A stretch of 46,605 nt of DNA. It comes from Bacteroidales bacterium (GTDB lineage Bacteria; Bacteroidota; Bacteroidia; Bacteroidales; UBA932). The stretch covers positions 1 to 46,605 of the forward strand of contig JAQVBQ010000012.1 of assembly GCA_028690215.1 (NCBI GenBank), read 5' to 3'. Shown piece after piece: positions 1-8,343 of the stretch; position 1 is the first letter of the stretch; the number at the start of each line of letters is the position of its first letter. A program made the position numbers and the translations under genes. The notes beneath the pieces were generated by a model. It ran no database searches. It was not told the DNA's origin and was given only the letters and a program-made list of their open reading frames with translations.

Positions 1-430
1 TGAATTTGACATTACATTTAAGCTGATTGGTCTTAATAAGGTATTCCAGAGCCTTGACATGCATGAAACCCTGACCTTTGTCGTCATTTGCACCACGGGC
101 ATAGATTGCACCATCCCTTATTTGAGGTTCGAAAGGCGGAGTTGTCCACTTTTCGATTGGATCTGCGGGTTGTACGTCATAGTGGGCATATACCAAAATT
201 GTAGGAAGTGACTTGTCTAATATCTTTTCTCCAAATACAACAGGGTGACCTTTTGTCTTGTATACGGAAGCTTTGTCTGCACCAGCTGCTAAAAGCAACT
301 GTACATATTTTTCAGCAGCTTTCTGCATATCACTGTTGTGCTCCGCCATAGAGCTCACTGATGGAATTCTCAGCAGTTCAAATAATTCTGAGAGAAATCG
401 ATCACTGTTTTCCTTAATGTAATTTTTCAT
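1..430 (-). CDS. M20-family dipeptidase, N-terminal part (truncated by window edge)
   Basis: Reverse-strand reading from the ATG at 430 gives 143 residues and runs off the left edge, so the C-terminal two thirds or more are missing. The visible part carries M20 zinc-peptidase landmarks: an AHYDVQPAD segment holding the first metal-binding His and its catalytic-site Asp, and a GANDDKGQ segment holding the bridging metal-ligand Asp. M20 dipeptidases hydrolyse short peptides, usually in the cytoplasm, and no signal peptide is seen. It is the last visible gene of the minus-strand operon, 12 nt after the small outer membrane protein. Family assignment is firm; substrate is unknown. Confidence 0.85.
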   Translation of the reverse strand, partial: MKNYIKENSDRFLSELFELLRIPSVSSMAEHNSDMQKAAEKYVQLLLAAGADKASVYKTKGHPVVFGEKILDKSLPTILVYAHYDVQPADPIEKWTTPPFEPQIRDGAIYARGANDDKGQGFMHVKALEYLIKTNQLKCNVKF

Positions 431-442
431 AATAGATTTTTG

Positions 443-904
443 CTAAAATGTATATCTGAAGCTTATACCGAAGTTTGCAGGTTTGATACCTGAATTCGTC
501 ACCATTTGTAATTGCGGGTTCCAATCAAAGGCTAATATAAATGGTTGATCCGGAAGTTTATACTCAATACCGCTGATCATGTCTATTGACAATACGGCAC
601 CATCTTTATACTCACCTGCAACGTAAAGTCCGAATGATACACCCGGACCACCGAAGAGAGAGAGTCCGTCAACTCCGAGGTTATAATGGTACTCCCCGTA
701 AGCTGAGAGAGTCATTTTGCGATCATTTTTTCCAATGATATCCAGAGCAGTTATAGCCTCGAATGCTGAACCTGCTGTGAGAAACTGTTTGTATGATGCA
801 CCGATGCTTGTACCAAGACGAGCACTGACAGCTCTTTCGTAATCCTGACCTTTGGCACTTAGAGTAATCAGGAGTGCAGAAATTATAATTAAAACTTTTT
901 TCAT
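443..904 (-). CDS. Small secreted beta-barrel-like outer membrane protein
   Basis: 153 residues. A typical signal peptide (MKKVLIIISALLITLSAKGQ) is followed by alternating polar and hydrophobic stretches rich in Gly, Tyr and Phe, and the protein ends in SFRYTF with a terminal Phe, as in outer membrane beta-barrels recognised by BamA. The mature part of about 130 residues would make a small barrel of roughly eight strands. It lies between deoC and the M20 peptidase with gaps of 11-12 nt, so it is cotranscribed with them. No specific function can be named; a porin-like or structural role is inference. Confidence 0.7.
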   Translation of the reverse strand: MKKVLIIISALLITLSAKGQDYERAVSARLGTSIGASYKQFLTAGSAFEAITALDIIGKNDRKMTLSAYGEYHYNLGVDGLSLFGGPGVSFGLYVAGEYKDGAVLSIDMISGIEYKLPDQPFILAFDWNPQLQMVTNSGIKPANFGISFRYTF

Positions 905-915
905 CTTTCGTGGGT

Positions 916-1749
916 TTAAAAGTAACTTATGGTCTTCCCTTCAATTTCTGTAAGCAAGTTGTTTGCCAAACGGCTTGCACCTATTCTGAACAGGTGTGGG
1001 TTTAGCCAATCCTTGCCAAGTATATCCTCTACAATTGCATAGTATAGAACAGCCTCGCCCGGTGTAGATATTCCTCCTGCCGGTTTGAACCCTACACGTT
1101 TGCCTGTTTTCTCATAATTCTCCTTGATCTTGCTGCACATTATATATGCTGCTTCCGTAGTTGCAGCCGGTTCCATCTTTCCTGTTGATGTTTTGATAAA
1201 ATCAGCACCGGCTTCAATTGCAAGCGAAGAAGCCTCTGCTATCATTTTGTGCTCCTTCAGGGCTCCTGTCTCCAGAATTACTTTCAGATGCTTTTCTCCA
1301 ATAGCCTCCTTTATGCTCTTGATCTCTTCAAATGCTCCTCTCATGTCATTGTCCAGGAACTTACTCAATGCAAGCACTATGTCAACCTCGTCTGCCCCTT
1401 TCTCAACAGCCATCCGGCATTCCGCGATTTTTATCTCAGGGAAACTTTGTGAAGATGGAAATACACCGGCAACGACAGCAATCCTGACACCTTCAACCTT
1501 GAGCTGAGATCTTACTTGTCCTGCAAAGTTCGGATATACACATACTGCAGCAACCGAAGGGTAAGAAGGGTAAATATCATTGAAAGCGTTTACCTTCTCT
1601 ATCATACCGGCAACTTTAGAAGGAGTGTCGGTTGAATTCAGTGTTGTAAGATCAATTAAACTGAAGCATCTTTTGTAAATCTCTTGCATCCCGTCTCTGC
1701 TCACAATATCTGCCTTTATTCTTGCTATTTCATTTTCAATGTTTTTCAT
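916..1749 (-). CDS. deoC: Deoxyribose-phosphate aldolase
   Basis: 277 residues. The enzyme cleaves 2-deoxyribose 5-phosphate to glyceraldehyde 3-phosphate and acetaldehyde in deoxynucleoside catabolism. Visible family motifs are DLTTL near residue 33, DEVDIV at about 120-125, LKVILETG at 155-162, the Schiff-base lysine in FIKTSTG (K186) and the second active-site lysine in VGFKPAGG (K222). Length fits the somewhat longer DeoC class. It sits in a minus-strand operon just after dtd, and no other deo gene is nearby, so it appears as a housekeeping salvage enzyme in this operon. Confidence 0.95.
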   Translation of the reverse strand: MKNIENEIARIKADIVSRDGMQEIYKRCFSLIDLTTLNSTDTPSKVAGMIEKVNAFNDIYPSYPSVAAVCVYPNFAGQVRSQLKVEGVRIAVVAGVFPSSQSFPEIKIAECRMAVEKGADEVDIVLALSKFLDNDMRGAFEEIKSIKEAIGEKHLKVILETGALKEHKMIAEASSLAIEAGADFIKTSTGKMEPAATTEAAYIMCSKIKENYEKTGKRVGFKPAGGISTPGEAVLYYAIVEDILGKDWLNPHLFRIGASRLANNLLTEIEGKTISYF

Positions 1750-1761
1750 GATTCTATTTTA

Positions 1762-2211
1762 TTAATCAACTTTTGTATCTATCCAAATAGTTACAGGCCC
1801 GTCGTTAATGAGTGAAACCTTCATTTCAGCTCCGAAAATACCTGTTTCAACCTTTTTCCCAAGTGCAGCCTCAAGTTCTTTTATAAACCTTTCATATAGA
1901 GGTATGGCTTTTTCAGGTCTTGCCGCTTTTATATAAGAGGGTCTGTTCCCTTTTCTGGTCTGTGCATATAGTGTGAACTGGCTTACAAGAAGTATGGATC
2001 CCCCTTTTTCAATGACAGAATGGTTCATAACCCCCTTGTCATCATCAAATATACGGAGATTTACAACCTTTTTTACAGCATAAGCTATGTCACTTTCGCC
2101 ATCCTCATCCTCAAAGCCGACTAAAACCATGAGACCTCCGCCGATCTTCCCGGTATAGGATCCGTCGACCATAACTGATGCTTCAATTACTCTCTGAACA
2201 ACCAGCCTCAT
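1762..2211 (-). CDS. dtd: D-aminoacyl-tRNA deacylase
   Basis: 149 residues, the usual Dtd length. It removes D-amino acids (and Gly mischarged on tRNA-Ala) from tRNA, a translation quality-control step in the cytoplasm. The N terminus MRLVVQRV, the SQFTLYA motif near residue 77, the NRPSYIKAARPE segment and the C-terminal NDGPVTIWID motif with the cross-subunit Gly-Pro are all present. It begins 3 nt after the stop of the radical SAM gene and is followed 12 nt later by deoC, so translation is probably coupled within the operon. Confidence 0.97.
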   Translation of the reverse strand: MRLVVQRVIEASVMVDGSYTGKIGGGLMVLVGFEDEDGESDIAYAVKKVVNLRIFDDDKGVMNHSVIEKGGSILLVSQFTLYAQTRKGNRPSYIKAARPEKAIPLYERFIKELEAALGKKVETGIFGAEMKVSLINDGPVTIWIDTKVD

Positions 2212-2214
2212 GTC

Positions 2215-2991
2215 TTATCCGCTAATTTTTACCATATAGCCTCTCTCTCTGAGTGGCGCAGCAATTTGTTCCATCTCCTCAATTGTAACCTTGCTAAGGT
2301 TCTTTGCAGGAGTCTCCCTGTCTATTGTGTATATCATTACCTCTCTCGGGTCGAGCTCGACAGCAAGTGCCTGCCATGCCACAACCTCTTCCGGAGTAGT
2401 GTTGTCAATCAAACCTCCTTCGAATTCACCCCTCAGGAACATCGTCTGCAGGACAAAACGGCCTTTTAGAGGTTCCAGATCTCTCTTAAGTTTCCTGATA
2501 GAGTATGCGTAAGCGGGACGGTTTATCAGAATAGTTGTTCTGTCAAAAGCAGAGTCAACCTTAAGAATTGCATTGTCTACCTTCAGAAGGGCCTCGGAAG
2601 TCTCTTTTTTTGAAATGCCGCTACCATTGGACAACACAGATACCTTTGCATTCGGAACATATCTGTTTCTAAGGGTCAAGGTATCCTCTATGATTGCTGC
2701 AAAATCGGGATGCATTGTTGGCTCCCCGTTTCCGGAAAATGTTATTGTATCTATCTTCTCTCCGGATTCGGAATAGTGTGCGAGAACTCTCTCCAGACTT
2801 GTGCGGACATCCTCTCTCTTTGGCAACTTTCTGTCATCCTTGCCATCTTTGTTAAACCCGCATTCGCAATAGAGGCAATCAAAGTTGCACCACTTTCCGT
2901 TTCTGGGAAGGAGGTTGACTCCGAGAGATGTCCCAAGCCGGCGGCTTTTTATTGGACCGAAAATTATCTCATTGAACAAAATTGTTGACAT
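2215..2991 (-). CDS. Radical SAM protein (COG0731-like)
   Basis: 258 residues. The N terminus FGPIKSRRLGTSLGVNLLP is typical of a small radical SAM group related to COG0731. The iron-sulfur motif is CNFDCLYC, a CxxxCxxC cluster near residues 35-42, followed by a GNGEPTMHP segment that resembles the SAM-binding GGEP motif. No SPASM-type cysteine cluster is seen at the C terminus. The substrate is not known to me. It lies between the amidohydrolase and dtd in one operon, with gaps of 12 and 3 nt; that context hints at nucleotide or tRNA metabolism but is not decisive. Confidence 0.85.
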   Translation of the reverse strand: MSTILFNEIIFGPIKSRRLGTSLGVNLLPRNGKWCNFDCLYCECGFNKDGKDDRKLPKREDVRTSLERVLAHYSESGEKIDTITFSGNGEPTMHPDFAAIIEDTLTLRNRYVPNAKVSVLSNGSGISKKETSEALLKVDNAILKVDSAFDRTTILINRPAYAYSIRKLKRDLEPLKGRFVLQTMFLRGEFEGGLIDNTTPEEVVAWQALAVELDPREVMIYTIDRETPAKNLSKVTIEEMEQIAAPLRERGYMVKISG

Positions 2992-3003
2992 AGTTGCTGA
3001 ATT

Positions 3004-4206
3004 TTAAACCAGCCTTCTTGAGCGGCTGTTATTATTAAGTTGCATCTTTTCCCAGTCAATCCCCTCGATAAGTACAACTCCAGGTCTTTTACCAACAGAA
3101 AGAGTGCCAAGAGTGTCGTCTTTACCAAGGAATTTAGCTCCATTCAAAGTAGCCCATTGGAGTATCTCATTCAGAGGTATGTTAGGTAAATAGCGTTGCA
3201 CTAATTTAATCTCCTCGACAATCGAAAGAACTTTGTTGCTTGAGAGGCTGTCTGTACCCAGAGTTATTGTGCACCCTTTGCGTCTCATTAGCTCCAGCGG
3301 AGGAAGAGATCTGTGGATAAACATATTGGATAAAGGACAGATTGCCCAGAATAGATTTTCGGCTAAATCCATAGCGTAGTCAATGCTCTCTTCATTTGTC
3401 GCAGTATTGTGAACAAGCAGGATGTGCTCACGGATCTTGTTCCTGTCAGACTTCCATACTTCAGTGATGTTGTCCATGAAATATGTGAGAGCACTTTTGC
3501 CTGTTACAGGTGGGGTGCTCAAACCTCTTCCCTTATAGTCGTCAGCAAGTGGACCGGTTCCTGTTTTAATGAGTTCCTCCTCTTCCCAGCTCTCTTGATT
3601 GTGATAGGAGAGGTATCCCTCTTTAAGAGCCTCTCTGCTTGACGCTTTATTTAAGGCAGGGCTCATGGTATAGCAGGAGTGTGGGGTTGGTGCGGCATCG
3701 ATTCCGAACGATTTGGCTGTCTGATGTAATTTTTCAACATTTTGCATCACACTCTCACAATCCTTTGGTTCAGAACCGAAGACTTCTAGAAAAGTGCGGG
3801 TGTACATCGGAGATTTTGATTTCTTATTGAAACTTTCGTCACAATTGCTGATGTCTGCCATAGCTGATACGCCGCTTTGGTATAGTTGATCCATCTCATG
3901 TTCCAGCGCACTTATACGATCAGAAGCTCCCACACTCTCCCTGAGAGCATTTATCTGATGGATGAAGCCGGCCATGCCGGTGTCTTCAGCAAATGCACCT
4001 TTTAGGTGAGAAAGTTCTATATGGCAATGTGAATTTATAAAACCGGGGCAAATGATCCCATTATAAAATTCGGTACTCTCACTCTCTTCACCATCTTTCA
4101 GTTGCCCGATCTCCAGAATCTCACCGTTAGTGTTCAGGCAGAGATAGCCTCTCAGGATTGGGTTCCGGTCTATTGGAAATAGATATTGCGCCGCGATTTT
4201 TCTCAT
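3004..4206 (-). CDS. Amidohydrolase (chlorohydrolase / deaminase-like)
   Basis: 400 residues, cytoplasmic, metal-dependent hydrolase of the amidohydrolase superfamily. The metal-binding HxH lies in GFINSHCHIELSHLKG near residue 80, a HNQES segment supplies a further His, a LVHNTA segment the next, and GTDSLSSNK near residue 320 the conserved catalytic Asp. The overall pattern recalls the S-adenosylhomocysteine/guanine deaminase group (subfamily with SH[CH]H); the true substrate cannot be read. Its start at 4206 lies inside the upstream DUF4296 gene, an 80-bp overlap in another frame; the N terminus from this start already looks like a complete beta-sandwich strand, so the overlap is probably real. 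Confidence 0.85.
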   Translation of the reverse strand: MRKIAAQYLFPIDRNPILRGYLCLNTNGEILEIGQLKDGEESESTEFYNGIICPGFINSHCHIELSHLKGAFAEDTGMAGFIHQINALRESVGASDRISALEHEMDQLYQSGVSAMADISNCDESFNKKSKSPMYTRTFLEVFGSEPKDCESVMQNVEKLHQTAKSFGIDAAPTPHSCYTMSPALNKASSREALKEGYLSYHNQESWEEEELIKTGTGPLADDYKGRGLSTPPVTGKSALTYFMDNITEVWKSDRNKIREHILLVHNTATNEESIDYAMDLAENLFWAICPLSNMFIHRSLPPLELMRRKGCTITLGTDSLSSNKVLSIVEEIKLVQRYLPNIPLNEILQWATLNGAKFLGKDDTLGTLSVGKRPGVVLIEGIDWEKMQLNNNSRSRRLV

Positions 4207-4771
4207 ACTGATAAAATTTTTTTCCTTCGTTCTTAAAATTATTTTGCCACCATATCAGCATCATAGGGTGTTCATATCTGGTTGTCAATGAATCAGGTAT
4301 GTATATGCGCCTGTTTGGAAAGAGTTCCGGTGCAAAAAACCATCTCAGGGCCCTCTCTCTGGAATCCATAAATTTCAGTGAATCTGCATCTTTAATAAGC
4401 TTGCGGATAGGTGCAAATGTTGAGTCGCTTCCTTGATATGCAGCAATTGCTGTTTTTACCTCTTGAAGTCTTTTTTCAAGAATATCCCGGGCTGACATAA
4501 ATGAACTCTTGAGTTTTAATGGTGTGGGCAGGTAATAGTTGAATGTATTTATTAGATCTTTTGTGCTGTAGCCGTGTTTTTTAAGGACCGGTTCATAGAT
4601 AAGCACACTGTCTGCCTTTGATAACATCATCGGGTCATTCATGACAGAGCGGTCTGCCATATATATGTCTGCCAGTATCTGAGGAAGCTCGCTTCTTGGA
4701 ATAATATCCTTTCTGCTGCATGAAACGGCAATTATGAGAAGTATCGGAAGTATACGGTAAAAACGACTCAT
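4127..4771 (-). CDS. DUF4296 lipoprotein
   Basis: 214 residues. The N terminus has a lipoprotein signal peptide with a lipobox ending AVSC, so it is probably anchored in the envelope. The segment IIPRSELPQILADIYMADRSV is the hallmark of DUF4296, a Bacteroidota family of unknown function. The first gene of a minus-strand operon: a TAACTTTG -7 box lies at 4791-4798. The last 27 codons overlap the start region of the amidohydrolase gene in another frame; the tail is polar and low in hydrophobic residues, consistent with a dispensable C-terminal extension. Confidence 0.85.
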   Translation of the reverse strand: MSRFYRILPILLIIAVSCSRKDIIPRSELPQILADIYMADRSVMNDPMMLSKADSVLIYEPVLKKHGYSTKDLINTFNYYLPTPLKLKSSFMSARDILEKRLQEVKTAIAAYQGSDSTFAPIRKLIKDADSLKFMDSRERALRWFFAPELFPNRRIYIPDSLTTRYEHPMMLIWWQNNFKNEGKKFYQYEKNRGAISISNRPEPNPERLSLPEH

Positions 4772-4790
4772 TGCTATATTTTTCAGTCGA

Positions 4791-4798
4791 CAAAGTTA
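4791..4798 (-). promoter_or_regulatory. Probable -7 box for the 4771-to-1 operon
   Basis: On the minus strand this is TAACTTTG, an exact match to the Bacteroidota -7 consensus TAnnTTTG, 19 bp upstream of the DUF4296 start codon. No TTG lies at the expected -33 distance, so only half of the consensus is supported. Confidence 0.5.
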
Positions 4799-4810
4799 AT
4801 TTATTATTAT

Positions 4811-4818
4811 TATTTTTG
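4811..4818 (+). promoter_or_regulatory. Probable -7 box for purD
   Basis: TATTTTTG matches TAnnTTTG and lies 33 bp upstream of the purD ATG. A -33 TTG at the proper distance is not seen, and the region is very AT-rich, so the match could be fortuitous. It would give a back-to-back promoter arrangement with the DUF4296 operon. Confidence 0.4.
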
Positions 4819-4851
4819 CCGCATCAAAAGAGAAAATTAAAAATAGCCATA

Positions 4852-6129
4852 ATGAGAGTTTTAATAATAGGATCGGGGGGGAGAGAATCAGCTTTTGCCT
4901 GGAGTATAAGTAAAAGCAGGAGTCTGGAAGCACTATTCTGTGCTCCCGGTAATCCCGGGACAGCAACTCTGGCAACAAACCTGGAGATAAATATAAAGGA
5001 TTTTAATGCAATAAAAAGAGCAGTTCTGGAACACAAGATAGAATTGGTGATAGTTGGTCCTGAAGAGCCTCTTGTTAATGGTCTTGGAGATTTTTTCAGA
5101 TCTGATGATCAGCTTAAGGATACTCTTTTTATTGGTCCTGACAGGAAAGGGGCTCAGCTGGAAGGGAGCAAGGAGTTCGCCAAAGAGTTTATGGAAAAGT
5201 GGTCAATTCCAACTGCTTCATACAAGAGTTTCAATAAATCGTCAATCAAAGAGGCAGAAAAGTTTCTTGAAACGTTGCGTGCTCCATATGTGCTTAAGGC
5301 TGATGGCCTTGCAGCCGGTAAAGGGGTGGTGATACCTGATAATATTGATGATGCCAGGAGAGAGTTGAGTTCAATGCTGGATGGAAAGTTCGGGAAAGCA
5401 GGTGATAAGGTGGTGATTGAGGAGTATCTTCATGGTATTGAGCTCTCTGTTTTTGTTCTTACTGATGGAAAAGATTACCTTATTCTACCTGAAGCGAAGG
5501 ATTACAAAAGGATAGGAGACGGCGATACCGGTCTCAATACAGGTGGAATGGGCGCAGTAAGTCCCGTCCCGTTTGCTGATGAAACATTTATGAAAAAGGT
5601 AGAGGAGAGGATTATAAAACCGACTGTCGAAGGGCTTAAGAGAGATGGCATAAAGTATACCGGATTTATATTTATCGGATTAATGAATTGCGCCGGAGAT
5701 CCATATGTGATAGAGTATAATGTGAGAATGGGAGATCCGGAGACAGAGGCGGTACTGCCGAGAATAAAGAGTGATTTGCTCGTTCACCTTGTTGCTGCAG
5801 CAAGAGGAGAACTAGGGTCAGAAACTATTGTTAAGGATGAGAGGCAGGCTATGACACTTGTAACTGTTTCCGGCGGTTATCCGGAGGAGTATGCAAAGGG
5901 ATTCATTATAAACGGACTGGATGAATTGAAGGAGGTCAATCTTTTCCATGCAGGGACTAAGTCTCTGGATGGAAAAATTGTTACTGCCGGAGGAAGAGTC
6001 CTTGCTATCACAGCTTTGGGTAATAATATAGAGTGTTGCAGACAAATCCTTTATAGAGAGGTATCTTCTGTCAGATATGAAGGCATATATTTCAGAAAAG
6101 ATATAGGATCAGACCTGCAGAACTATTAA
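4852..6129 (+). CDS. purD: Phosphoribosylamine-glycine ligase (GAR synthetase)
   Basis: 425 residues from the ATG at 4852, the usual PurD length. It joins glycine to phosphoribosylamine with ATP, the second step of purine synthesis. The start MRVLIIGSGGRESAFAW is the classic PurD N terminus with its Gly-rich loop; the reading frame stays open upstream to 4771 but that extension is hydrophobic and unrelated. ATP-grasp features include LKADGLAAGKGVV, VIEEYLHGIELSVF, GGMGAVSPVPF and the metal-binding EYNVRMGDPETEAVLPR. It is followed 13 nt downstream by a membrane protein gene. purM lies 6 kb downstream in another operon. Confidence 0.97.
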   Translation: MRVLIIGSGGRESAFAWSISKSRSLEALFCAPGNPGTATLATNLEINIKDFNAIKRAVLEHKIELVIVGPEEPLVNGLGDFFRSDDQLKDTLFIGPDRKGAQLEGSKEFAKEFMEKWSIPTASYKSFNKSSIKEAEKFLETLRAPYVLKADGLAAGKGVVIPDNIDDARRELSSMLDGKFGKAGDKVVIEEYLHGIELSVFVLTDGKDYLILPEAKDYKRIGDGDTGLNTGGMGAVSPVPFADETFMKKVEERIIKPTVEGLKRDGIKYTGFIFIGLMNCAGDPYVIEYNVRMGDPETEAVLPRIKSDLLVHLVAAARGELGSETIVKDERQAMTLVTVSGGYPEEYAKGFIINGLDELKEVNLFHAGTKSLDGKIVTAGGRVLAITALGNNIECCRQILYREVSSVRYEGIYFRKDIGSDLQNY

Positions 6130-6142
6130 AATATTTCAGTAG

Positions 6143-7117
6143 ATGCAGTACAATCGTAAATACAACTTCGCAATATCGATACCATATCTGATATTACTGT
6201 TTGCATTTATGTCTGTAACTGGATGGATACTACCGGCAGAGAATATACATAGATGGATTCCTGTTATGGCGGGCTTTGTAGATATTGAGGATATACCGTT
6301 GCTTGATTCTCATATTATTGCTGCCGTCTTACTGATAATAACATCTGTCTCATTGTATGCTTTCAATGAGCGGTATATAATGATTGGGCGTGTAACATTG
6401 ACTTTACCGTTAGTCTTTTTGATTCTTGCGCTCTCTTCTCCTTTGAGCCTGATTTTTTCCGGGACATCGGTAGCCTCTCTTTTTCTTCTGTGGTCTCTCT
6501 ATACAACTCTTACACTAAAGAGAAACGATCAGAACTCTTTTCTCTCTGTTTTTCTGTCCACTACTGCAGCGATGTTTGAACCACTGGCTATTTACATGAT
6601 TCCGATATCGATGTTTTTCTCAGTCAGGGAGACAACAGTAACTTTGAGGAAAATTGTCCTTATAATTCTAGCTTTTCTTATCCCGTTTGTCTTTATTATC
6701 TCTTTGCGCTTCATCTTTTTTGACGATGCTTTTATCTTTGCCGAGGAGTACATGAGGCATCTTAAGATTGGATCAGTTTTGGAACCAAATGTCAGAAGCG
6801 TCGCAAATATTCTATTTCTTTTTGAATTGTTAGTGTTAATTCTAGCTTCTATAAAGGATGTGTTCAGAAGGATAAATAGTTTTAAGATAGTAAAAAGTGC
6901 ATCCTTTGTCAGGTTTACGACAATGATTATTTTTCTGGCAGTTTTAGTGATACTTTATCCCGAATCAAGCAGTTGGCTTATGCAGATAGTATCAATCCCG
7001 GCCGCTGTCCTGATTGTGGAATCAACAGGTGAAAATGAAGATAGTCACAAGAGAAAACTTAGTTTTCTTCTTGTGACTATCTTTATGGTACTCAGCAGAA
7101 TTGTCTGCTTTATTTGA
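6143..7117 (+). CDS. Polytopic membrane protein (possibly DUF6427)
   Basis: 324 residues with about nine to ten hydrophobic segments from residue 10 to the C terminus, little charge outside short loops, and no soluble domain. The shape resembles the DUF6427 family of Bacteroidota membrane proteins, but I cannot confirm this by eye. It follows purD by 13 nt. Its last 25 codons contain a long inverted repeat (7039-7082) that looks like a transcription terminator, and its stop codon overlaps the convergent aminotransferase gene by 8 bp. The final hydrophobic helix is encoded by the right arm of that hairpin. Confidence 0.75.
   Translation: MQYNRKYNFAISIPYLILLFAFMSVTGWILPAENIHRWIPVMAGFVDIEDIPLLDSHIIAAVLLIITSVSLYAFNERYIMIGRVTLTLPLVFLILALSSPLSLIFSGTSVASLFLLWSLYTTLTLKRNDQNSFLSVFLSTTAAMFEPLAIYMIPISMFFSVRETTVTLRKIVLIILAFLIPFVFIISLRFIFFDDAFIFAEEYMRHLKIGSVLEPNVRSVANILFLFELLVLILASIKDVFRRINSFKIVKSASFVRFTTMIIFLAVLVILYPESSSWLMQIVSIPAAVLIVESTGENEDSHKRKLSFLLVTIFMVLSRIVCFI
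7039..7082. terminator. Terminator-like hairpin inside the 3' end of a coding sequence
   Basis: A 14-bp perfect arm (7039-7052 with 7069-7082), one bulged T at 7068, then six more pairs (7053-7058 with 7062-7067) around a 3-nt loop. This is 20 base pairs in total, mostly A/T/C mixed. It lies 35 nt before the stop of the membrane protein and 28 nt beyond the end of the convergent aminotransferase gene. No good U-tract follows on either strand, so it may stop transcription inefficiently or protect mRNA 3' ends. It is placed where a bidirectional terminator between convergent genes would be expected. Confidence 0.65.
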
Positions 7118-8312
7118 TTGTTCTGCCAGGGTATTGTTTAAGTGCAACTTCCAGACATTTCACAGCCTCTTTCAGATCTTCGACCTTTAGCACATAAGCT
7201 ATTCTTACTTCATTTGTGCCTCTTCCCTTTGTTGCATAGAATCCTGCTGCAGGAGCAACCATCACGGTCTTTCCTTCATATTGGAAATCTTCTAGAAGCC
7301 ATTGTGCGAACTTGTCACTGTCGTCAACAGGTAAGCTTGCAATTGTGTAGAAAGCTCCCATAGGCATAGGAGTGTATACACCCTCGATCTTGTTTAGTGC
7401 CTCGATGAGAAAATCCCTTCTCTTGATATATTCTGCACGAACTGCATCAAAATATGACTGCGGAGTTGCAAGAGCACCTTCGGCAGCAATCTGTCCGTAT
7501 GCAGGAGAGCAAAGGCGGGCCTGAGAGAAACGAAGTACTGCGTTCATAACCTCCTTATTCTTTGATACAATTGCTCCTATGCGTACGCCGCAAAGGCTGT
7601 ATCTTTTTGAAACAGAGTCAATAAGTATGACATTCTGCTCGATACCAGGAATATGCATAGCTGAAAAGTGTGGATGATCGGTGTAGCAGAACTCTCTGTA
7701 TACCTCATCAGCAAATATAAACAGCTCGTGTTTCTTTGCAATCTCTCCCAGTTTGAGCATTGACTCCTTTGTATAGAGTGTACCTGTAGGGTTGCCAGGG
7801 TTGCAGATGATGATTCCTTTTGTCTTAGGGGTTATCATCTTCTCAAACTCAGAAGGGTCAGGTAGTGCAAAACCATCCTTAATGCTTGTTGAGATAGGTT
7901 TCAGGATTACATCGTTCTGTGTTGCGAAAGAGTTGTAGTTTGTGTAGAAAGGCTCCATCACGATAACCTCATCATCAGGGTTACATGTTACGGCAAGCGC
8001 AATCTGGAGAGCCTCGCTTCCACCAGTAGTAATATTAATGTCTTTCTCTGTTACATCAATATTGATACTCTGATAGTATTTAACAAGACCTTTTCTGTAA
8101 GATTCATTACCTTTTGAATCTGGATAAGCAACTAGTTCAAGCGTGTTTGTTTTGACCGCTTCAAGAGCCTCTTTTGGAGATTCGATGTCTGGTTGACCGA
8201 TGTTCAGGTGATAAACCTTTACCCCTCTTTTTTTAGCTTCGTTAGCATATGGCACCAGCTTTCTAATCGGAGAAGCCGGCATGATCTCTGCCTTTTTGGA
8301 TAATGTAAGCAT
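7110..8312 (-). CDS. PLP-dependent class I aminotransferase
   Basis: 400 residues, fold type I. Landmarks are the N-terminal substrate-binding HLNIGQPDI near residue 37, the PLP-phosphate GGSEAL at about 91, NPGNPTG near 170, the Asp-containing FADEVYREF, and the Schiff-base lysine in SVSKRYSLCGVRIGA near 234. A C-terminal Arg in NEVRIAYV would bind the substrate carboxylate. It resembles aspartate/aromatic aminotransferases of the AspC/AAT-I-beta group; specificity cannot be set from sequence alone. It is the second gene of a minus-strand pair with the PBP4-type gene, 31 bp away. Confidence 0.92.
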   Translation of the reverse strand: MLTLSKKAEIMPASPIRKLVPYANEAKKRGVKVYHLNIGQPDIESPKEALEAVKTNTLELVAYPDSKGNESYRKGLVKYYQSINIDVTEKDINITTGGSEALQIALAVTCNPDDEVIVMEPFYTNYNSFATQNDVILKPISTSIKDGFALPDPSEFEKMITPKTKGIIICNPGNPTGTLYTKESMLKLGEIAKKHELFIFADEVYREFCYTDHPHFSAMHIPGIEQNVILIDSVSKRYSLCGVRIGAIVSKNKEVMNAVLRFSQARLCSPAYGQIAAEGALATPQSYFDAVRAEYIKRRDFLIEALNKIEGVYTPMPMGAFYTIASLPVDDSDKFAQWLLEDFQYEGKTVMVAPAAGFYATKGRGTNEVRIAYVLKVEDLKEAVKCLEVALKQYPGRTIK

Positions 8313-8343
8313 TAGTGATAATTATTTTATTATGTTGTTACTG

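Noticed and set aside
1124-1507. Plus-strand open frame of 127 codons within deoC
   Set aside because: It is a mirror frame of a well-supported gene and has no family features.
4771-4851. A TTG-initiated extension of purD by 27 codons
   Set aside because: The added residues do not resemble PurD, and the conserved N terminus begins at 4852.
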